A DNA stretch of 8,533 bases from Paracoccaceae bacterium (GTDB lineage Bacteria; Pseudomonadota; Alphaproteobacteria; Rhodobacterales; Rhodobacteraceae), in the NCBI GenBank assembly GCA_003500165.1, contig DNSZ01000130.1, forward strand, positions 1 to 8,533, given 5' to 3'. The position numbers were made by a program, and so were the translations under genes. Each line of letters starts with the position of its first letter. Position 1 is the stretch's first letter. The notes beneath the pieces were generated by a model. It was not told the DNA's origin, ran no database searches, and worked only from the letters and a program-made list of their open reading frames with translations. Below, piece by piece: positions 3,897 through 8,533 of this stretch.

Positions 3897-6431
3897 ATGC
3901 AAGTGCTGACCGCCGAGGCGCCGGTCGAGGCGGCCCGGTATGGCCGCCGCGCCGAGCGGCTGGCCGGGTTGTTGCGGCTGGGCCTGCCGGTGCCGCGCGC
4001 CGTCGCGCTGTCCTTCGACACGGTGCGCGGCATCGCCGAGGGGCGGATGCCCGCGCTGGCGCCGATTCTCGACGCGCTGGGGCCCGGCGCCATCGTCTCG
4101 GTCCGTGGCAGCCCCGAGAACCCGGATTGGGGCGGGCCGGGCACGATCCTCAATATCGGCCTCAACGCCGAACGGGCCGCCGGGCTGGCCGAGATCCTGG
4201 GCCGCGAAACCGCCATCGCGGCCTATGCCAATTTCGTGCGCGCCTTTGCCGTGCATGTTGCCCGCCTCGACGAAGAGGATTTCGCGGCCGGCCCCGCCGC
4301 CTCGGCCGAGGCGGCGCTGGCGGCGGCGCTGACCCGCTATGAAGAGGAAATGGCCGAACCGTTCCCCCAGGACCCGACCGATCAGCTGGCCCAGGTGCTG
4401 CGCGCCATGGCGCGGGCCTGGCAGGGCACCTCGGCCCGGCTGTTGCGCCAGGCCAAGGGCGCGCCGCCCGAAGCCGGGCTTGGCCTGCTGGTGCAGCGCA
4501 TGGCGCTGGGGCTGGGCCGCGGCAAGAGCGGCGCGGGAACGATCCAGACGGTCTGCCCGGAAACCGGCGCGCCGGGTATCTTCGGCCGCTATCGCAGCGA
4601 TGCGCAGGGGCTTCTGGCGCCGCCGCCCACCGATCCCGCGCATCATCTGACCCGCGCCGACGGCAGCCCGTCGCTGGAAGATCGCGCGCCCGATATCTTT
4701 GCCACGCTGGTCGACCATGTGCGCACCGCAACCGCGGGGATGCGCGACGCGGTGCAGCTCGAATTCACCATCGAGGATGGCGATCTGCGCCTTCTTGATG
4801 CGGTGCCGGTGCCGCGCACCGCCCGGTCGGCGCTGCGGATCGCGGTCGATCTGGCCGATGCCGGCGTCCTGTCGCGCGACGAGGCGCTGATGCGCATCCC
4901 GCCGCGCTCGCTGACCGAGCTTCTGCACCGCCGGATCGACCCGCGCGCGGCGCGCGACGTTCTGGTGCGCGGCATCGGCGCCAGCCCCGGCGCGGCCACC
5001 GGGCGGATCGTGTTTTCGGCCGATGCCGCCGTGGCGGCGGCGGCGCGCGGCGAGCCCTGCATCCTGGTGCGCCACGAAACCCAGCCCGAGGATGTGCGCG
5101 GCATGCATGCCGCCAGCGGCGTGGTCACCGAACGCGGCGGCGTGACCAGCCATGCGGCGGTGATCGCGCGCGGCATCGGCGTGCCCTGCGTGGTCGGCGC
5201 CGCCGGGCTGACGCTCGACCTGCGGCACAAGCGGCTGATCGCGCCCGACGGGCGCAATCTGCTGCCGGGCGATGTGATCACCATCGATGGCGGCACCGGC
5301 GAGGTGCTGGCCGGCGGGATCGACACCGAGGAACCCGCGCTCGACCGCGCGTTCGAGACGCTGATGGCCTGGGCCGACGCGGTTCGCACCATGGCCGTGC
5401 GCGCCAATGCCGACACCCCGGCCGAGGCCGCCGTGGCGAAATCGTTTCGCGCCGACGGGATCGGGCTGTGCCGGACCGAGCACATGTTCTTCGAGGACGA
5501 CCGGCTGGTGGTGATGCGCGAGGTGATCTTTACCGACAATGCCGCCGACCGGCGCGCCGCCCTGGAACGGCTGCTGCCGTTTCAACGCGCCGATTTCGCC
5601 GAGCTGTTCCGGATCATGGCCGATCAGCCGGTCTGCATCCGGCTGCTCGACCCGCCCTTGCACGAATTCCTGCCCAAGGATCGCGGCGCGGTGCACGAGC
5701 TGGCGGCGGCGATGAACCTGCCGGTCAGCAGCGTGATGGCCCGGATCGAGGATATCGAGGAATTCAACCCGATGCTGGGGCTGCGCGGCGTGCGGTTGGG
5801 CATCACCATGCCGGAAATCTACGAGATGCAGGCGCGCGCGATCTTCGAGGCGACGGTCGAGGTCGGCCGCGACGATGTCGCCGTGGTGCCCGAGATCATG
5901 ATCCCGCTGGTCAGCGCGCGGCGCGAGGTGGAACTGGTAAAAAGCCGGATCGATGCGGTGGCGGCGGCGGTCCGGGGCGAGACCCGGACCGATTTCGACT
6001 TTCGGCTGGGCGTGATGGTGGAAACCCCGCGGGCCGCCCTGCGCGCCGGCGAGATCGCGCAGCATGTGCGGTTTCTGAGCTTTGGCACGAACGATCTGAC
6101 GCAGATGACCTATGGCCTGTCGCGCGACGATTCGGGGCGCTTCATGCGCGACTATGTCGCCCAGGGGGTGTTCCCCGAGGATCCGTTTCACACCCTCGAC
6201 CCCGAAGGCGTCGGCGAGTTGCTGGAGATCGCCGCCAGCCGGGGCCGGGAGGCACGGCCCGATCTGACGATCTCGATCTGCGGCGAACATGGCGGCTCGC
6301 CCGAATCGATCGCCTTCTGCCAGGCGGCCGGGTTCGACTATGTCTCGTGCTCGCCGTTCCGGGTCCCGGTCGCCCGGCTGGCCGCCGCGCAGGTCGCGCT
6401 CGATGCCCGATCGGTCGCCGCGTCCGGCTGA
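3897..6431 (+). CDS. PPDK-like PEP-utilising enzyme with degenerate ATP-grasp domain
   Basis: Homologue of pyruvate phosphate dikinase (ATP + Pi + pyruvate <-> AMP + PPi + PEP), 844 residues from this start against about 870-890 for canonical PPDK. Residues 1 to about 330 correspond to the ATP-grasp domain. Residues about 355-450 are the swivelling domain, with phospho-acceptor His419 and the neighbouring regulatory-type Thr417 in T-S-H. Residues about 480-844 form the PEP/pyruvate barrel, with Arg526 (L-C-R-T-E-H), Arg582 (R-L-L-D-P-P), Glu709, Asn732-Asp733 and catalytic Cys795 (I-C-G-E-H-G-G). The last two domains look complete. In the ATP-grasp domain, residues aligned by eye to Clostridium symbiosum PPDK Lys22, Asp321, Gln335 and Arg337 are Arg18, Gln287, Asp301 and Val303. 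Only Arg70 and Glu289 are kept. In-frame ATGs at 3840 and 3849 are possible starts, but homology begins near 3897 and the upstream codons look non-coding. It is divergent from dgcN. Function is uncertain: active PPDK paralogue, altered phosphotransferase or regulator. Confidence 0.85.
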   Translation: MQVLTAEAPVEAARYGRRAERLAGLLRLGLPVPRAVALSFDTVRGIAEGRMPALAPILDALGPGAIVSVRGSPENPDWGGPGTILNIGLNAERAAGLAEILGRETAIAAYANFVRAFAVHVARLDEEDFAAGPAASAEAALAAALTRYEEEMAEPFPQDPTDQLAQVLRAMARAWQGTSARLLRQAKGAPPEAGLGLLVQRMALGLGRGKSGAGTIQTVCPETGAPGIFGRYRSDAQGLLAPPPTDPAHHLTRADGSPSLEDRAPDIFATLVDHVRTATAGMRDAVQLEFTIEDGDLRLLDAVPVPRTARSALRIAVDLADAGVLSRDEALMRIPPRSLTELLHRRIDPRAARDVLVRGIGASPGAATGRIVFSADAAVAAAARGEPCILVRHETQPEDVRGMHAASGVVTERGGVTSHAAVIARGIGVPCVVGAAGLTLDLRHKRLIAPDGRNLLPGDVITIDGGTGEVLAGGIDTEEPALDRAFETLMAWADAVRTMAVRANADTPAEAAVAKSFRADGIGLCRTEHMFFEDDRLVVMREVIFTDNAADRRAALERLLPFQRADFAELFRIMADQPVCIRLLDPPLHEFLPKDRGAVHELAAAMNLPVSSVMARIEDIEEFNPMLGLRGVRLGITMPEIYEMQARAIFEATVEVGRDDVAVVPEIMIPLVSARREVELVKSRIDAVAAAVRGETRTDFDFRLGVMVETPRAALRAGEIAQHVRFLSFGTNDLTQMTYGLSRDDSGRFMRDYVAQGVFPEDPFHTLDPEGVGELLEIAASRGREARPDLTISICGEHGGSPESIAFCQAAGFDYVSCSPFRVPVARLAAAQVALDARSVAASG

Positions 6432-6439
6432 CGGGGCTG

Positions 6440-6479
6440 CTGCCACCGCGCCGCCCGATGCCGTGCGCGGCGGCAGTTT
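6440..6479 (+). terminator. Stem-loop after the PPDK-like gene
   Basis: Bases 6440-6451 pair with 6465-6476 in a 12-position stem with one A/C mismatch and a 13-base loop, beginning 8 bases after the stop codon. Only three T follow directly (6477-6479). The stem is strong and well placed but the T-tract is short, so it may be an imperfect intrinsic terminator or an mRNA 3'-end stabiliser. Confidence 0.45.
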
Positions 6480-6587
6480 GGCCGGTTTGCCACAGGGGCG
6501 GGGCCCTGCGTCACCCCTTCCCATTGCCTTTTTCGGGCTGGCGGGCCATGTTGGTGCTGTCGACGACATAACAATGGGCATTGCGCC

Positions 6588-7259
6588 ATGATCGCACCGC
6601 TTCGCATTGCGGCGTGCGCCGCTTTTCTGTTTTCCGGCACCGCCACCATGGCCGACGTGGTGGAACCGGAACTGGGATCGCAGGTGGCCCTTCTGGTCGG
6701 CTCCGAACGGGTCGCCCTGGCCGCCTTACCGGCCACCCGCGTCGAACGGCTCGCCACCGCCCGTCAGCGGGCCGCGGCGCGATCGGCCGCGCCGGTCACC
6801 GCCTTCGACTACAGCCCGGCGACGCTGGCCCAGATGCCGCCGGCTCAGGGCGGGCGGCAATGGGAGTGCCTGACCAAGGCGCTCTATTTCGAGGCCCGCG
6901 GCGAGAGCATTCCCGGGCAGGTCGCGGTCGCCGAGGTGATCCTGAACCGGGTCGATCATCGGGCCTATCCCGATACCGTCTGCGGGGTCGTCAGCCAGGG
7001 TGCCGCGACCGGCGCGCCCTGCCAGTTTTCCTTCATGTGCGACGGCCATGCCGAAACCGTGGCCGAAAACGGTGCCTGGCGCCGTGCGGGCAAACTGGCG
7101 CGGCTGCTGCTCGATGGCGCGCCGCGTGCGCTGACCGATGGGGCAACCTATTTCCACAACACCGCGGTGCGCCCGCGTTGGGCCACAAGGTTCACCCAGA
7201 CCGCGCGGATCGGCGCGCATCTGTTCTATCGCGACCCCGACAAGACCGCCAGCAACTGA
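6588..7259 (+). CDS. Exported SleB-type cell wall hydrolase
   Basis: A 223-residue protein of the SleB / cell-wall-hydrolase family (spore-cortex-lytic-enzyme fold, also common in non-sporing alphaproteobacteria). Residues 1-22 look like a Sec signal peptide: Arg6, a hydrophobic stretch, and T-M-A before Asp23, a signal-peptidase I type site. A low-complexity Ala/Arg linker (about 40-75) precedes the catalytic domain (about 90-218). The domain holds A-L-Y-F-E-A-R-G-E with the expected catalytic Glu102, then A-V-A-E-V-I-L-N-R-V, C-G-V-V, C-Q-F-S-F-M-C-D-G and G-A-T-Y-F-H-N. Four cysteines in the mature part could form disulfides in the periplasm. It should cleave peptidoglycan glycan strands, by lytic transglycosylase chemistry in characterised members. 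Start: ATG at 6588. The Shine-Dalgarno is weak, but the signal peptide supports the start. It is separated from the PPDK-like gene by 156 bases with a likely terminator, so it is probably transcribed alone. Confidence 0.88.
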   Translation: MIAPLRIAACAAFLFSGTATMADVVEPELGSQVALLVGSERVALAALPATRVERLATARQRAAARSAAPVTAFDYSPATLAQMPPAQGGRQWECLTKALYFEARGESIPGQVAVAEVILNRVDHRAYPDTVCGVVSQGAATGAPCQFSFMCDGHAETVAENGAWRRAGKLARLLLDGAPRALTDGATYFHNTAVRPRWATRFTQTARIGAHLFYRDPDKTASN

Positions 7260-7265
7260 GACCAG

Positions 7266-7284
7266 GGTGCGATGGGTATGCACC
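7266..7284 (+). other. Small hairpin 1 between sleB-type gene and glmM
   Basis: GGTGC (7266-7270) pairs with GCACC (7280-7284) across a 9-base loop, starting 7 bases after the hydrolase stop. No T-tract follows. It may contribute to termination or be chance. Confidence 0.25.
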
Positions 7285-7301
7285 ACCCGCGCATTGGCAT
7301 A

Positions 7302-7316
7302 GCACGCTTCGCGTGC
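7302..7316 (+). other. Small hairpin 2 upstream of glmM
   Basis: GCACGC-TTC-GCGTGC is a perfect 6-bp stem with a 3-base loop, 63 bases upstream of the glmM start. It could be part of a terminator for the upstream gene, a leader structure of glmM, or a dispersed intergenic repeat. The sequence alone cannot distinguish these. Confidence 0.3.
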
Positions 7317-7378
7317 GGGCTTCCCGCGCCCCGCCCGACCCGGTATGAGCCGCACGAGGCGGCACGGGGAGCGGCGCG

Positions 7379-8533
7379 ATGCGAAAGCTTTTTGGGACCG
7401 ACGGGGTGCGCGGGCGCGCCAACACGCCGCCGATGACGGCCGAGACGGTTGTGCGGCTGGGCGCCGCGGCCGGGCGCTTCTTTCGCCGCGATCAGCAGGA
7501 ACACCGGGCGGTGATCGGCAAGGATACGCGCCGGTCGGGCTATATGCTTGAAACGGCGCTGACCGCGGGCCTGACCTCCACCGGGATGAGCGTCCTGCTG
7601 CTGGGCCCGGTGCCGACCCCGGCGGTCGGCTATCTGAGCCGGTCGATGCGGGCCGATCTGGGGGTGATGATCTCGGCCAGCCACAACCCGCATCACGACA
7701 ACGGGATCAAGTTCTTCGGCCCCGACGGCTTCAAGCTTTCCGACGCCGCCGAGGCGGAGATCGAGGCGATCCTCGACGGCGACATCGCGCTCGCCCGGCC
7801 CGAAAAGATCGGCCGCGTCCGGCGGATCGACGACGCGCTCGGCCGCTATGTCGAGTTTGCCAAGACGACCCTGCCCCGGCGCATGCAGCTCGACGGGCTC
7901 AAGGTGGTGATCGATTGCGCCCATGGTGCGGCCTACCGCGCCGCCCCCGAAGTGCTGTGGGAACTGGGCGCCGATGTGGTCGCGATCGGGGTGGCGCCGA
8001 ACGGCACCAACATCAACGAAGGCTGCGGCTCGACGGACACCGCGCTGGCCGCGCGCACGATCCGCGAGACCGGCGCCGATGTGGGGCTGTGCCTCGACGG
8101 CGACGCGGACCGGCTGATCGTACTCGACGAACGGGGCGAGGCGGCCGATGGCGACCAGATCATGGCGCTGTTCGCGTCCCGCTGGGCCGAAGAGGGGCGG
8201 CTGGCGCATGGCACGCTCGTGGCGACCGTGATGTCAAATCTCGGCCTCGAGCGGCATCTGGCCGAACGCGGGCTGACCCTGCACCGGACGCCGGTGGGGG
8301 ACCGCTATGTGGTCGAGGCGATGCGCGAAGGCGGCTTTTCCCTCGGCGGCGAACAATCGGGCCATATCGTGATGGCCGACCATGCCAATACCGGCGACGG
8401 GCTGGTCGCGGGCTTGCAGTTCCTGGCCGAGATGGTGCGGACCGGCCAGCCAGCCAGCCGTCTGGCAAGGCGCTTTGCCCCGGTGCCGCAACTGCTGCGC
8501 AGCGTGCGCTTCGACGCGGCACAGCGGCCGCTG
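7379..8533 (+). CDS. glmM: Phosphoglucosamine mutase GlmM (partial, 3' end outside window)
   Basis: Cytosolic enzyme converting glucosamine-6-phosphate to glucosamine-1-phosphate, a step towards UDP-GlcNAc for peptidoglycan and LPS. Seen: the N-terminal F-G-T-D-G-V-R-G signature; G-K-D-T-R-x-S-G-Y; the active-site loop I-S-A-S-H-N-P with phosphoserine Ser101; the Mg2+ loop D-G-D-A-D-R with Asp240, Asp242 and Asp244; and the sugar-binding G-E-Q-S-G-H at 324-329. F-G-T-D-G-V-R-G and A-S-H-N-P-x-x-D-N-G separate GlmM from phosphomannomutase/phosphoglucomutase. The window ends after codon 385 of about 447, so the C-terminal phosphate-binding domain is missing only because of the window edge. Start: ATG at 7379 with GGGGAG at 7366-7371, seven bases upstream. 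A 119-base leader with two small hairpins separates it from the cell-wall hydrolase gene. Confidence 0.96.
   Translation, partial: MRKLFGTDGVRGRANTPPMTAETVVRLGAAAGRFFRRDQQEHRAVIGKDTRRSGYMLETALTAGLTSTGMSVLLLGPVPTPAVGYLSRSMRADLGVMISASHNPHHDNGIKFFGPDGFKLSDAAEAEIEAILDGDIALARPEKIGRVRRIDDALGRYVEFAKTTLPRRMQLDGLKVVIDCAHGAAYRAAPEVLWELGADVVAIGVAPNGTNINEGCGSTDTALAARTIRETGADVGLCLDGDADRLIVLDERGEAADGDQIMALFASRWAEEGRLAHGTLVATVMSNLGLERHLAERGLTLHRTPVGDRYVVEAMREGGFSLGGEQSGHIVMADHANTGDGLVAGLQFLAEMVRTGQPASRLARRFAPVPQLLRSVRFDAAQRPL

Noticed and set aside
3750..6581. A 943-codon open frame on the minus strand opposite the PPDK-like gene
   Set aside because: It is a high-GC shadow: the translation is rich in Arg, Gly, His and Gln without domain signatures, while the plus strand shows complete PPDK motifs.
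6289..6591. Small plus-strand open frame across the end of the PPDK-like gene
   Set aside because: It overlaps conserved PPDK coding sequence in another frame, and its composition is that of a shadow.
7226..8209. A 327-codon minus-strand open frame opposite glmM
   Set aside because: It lies antisense to unmistakable GlmM motifs and has no family signature of its own.

Overview
The window looks like chromosomal DNA of a high-GC alphaproteobacterium, most likely of the Rhodobacter/Paracoccus group. The grounds are the strong G/C preference at third codon positions and the types of gene present: a DgcN-DgcA pair, a PPDK-like protein, a SleB-type hydrolase and GlmM. The genus cannot be fixed by eye.

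Layout, left to right. (1) dat, a D-amino acid aminotransferase on the minus strand (42-896). (2) A 105-base divergent spacer, then a plus-strand pair of unnamed genes (1002-1292 and 1279-1749). The first encodes a small acidic protein. The second encodes a HEPN-like helical protein that appears to start at a CTG codon inside the first gene. The pair is visibly less GC-rich than its surroundings. (3) dgcA (1756-2721) and dgcN (2718-3740), minus strand, overlapping by 4 bases and transcribed dgcN then dgcA. The stop codons of dgcA and the HEPN-like gene face each other across 6 bases. (4) A 156-base divergent spacer (3741-3896) with several palindromes and a direct repeat. (5) A plus-strand PPDK/PEP-utilising enzyme homologue (3897-6431). 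Its phosphohistidine and PEP/pyruvate domains look intact, but its ATP-grasp domain has lost most of its catalytic side chains. (6) A likely terminator, then an exported SleB-type cell-wall hydrolase (6588-7259). (7) A 119-base spacer with two small hairpins, then glmM (7379 onward), which is cut by the right edge after 385 codons.

How the genes may work together: Dat moves amino groups between D-Ala and D-Glu. DgcN and DgcA form the recently described route D-Glu -> N-acetyl-D-Glu -> N-acetyl-L-Glu. SleB and GlmM act on peptidoglycan and its precursor supply. The window is therefore rich in peptidoglycan and D-amino-acid functions. The HEPN-like pair sits inside this neighbourhood in the opposite orientation and looks like a small transferred module. 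It is the best candidate here for an undescribed system. No gene-free stretch exceeds 300 bases, and I saw no tRNA, rRNA, CRISPR array or insertion sequence.
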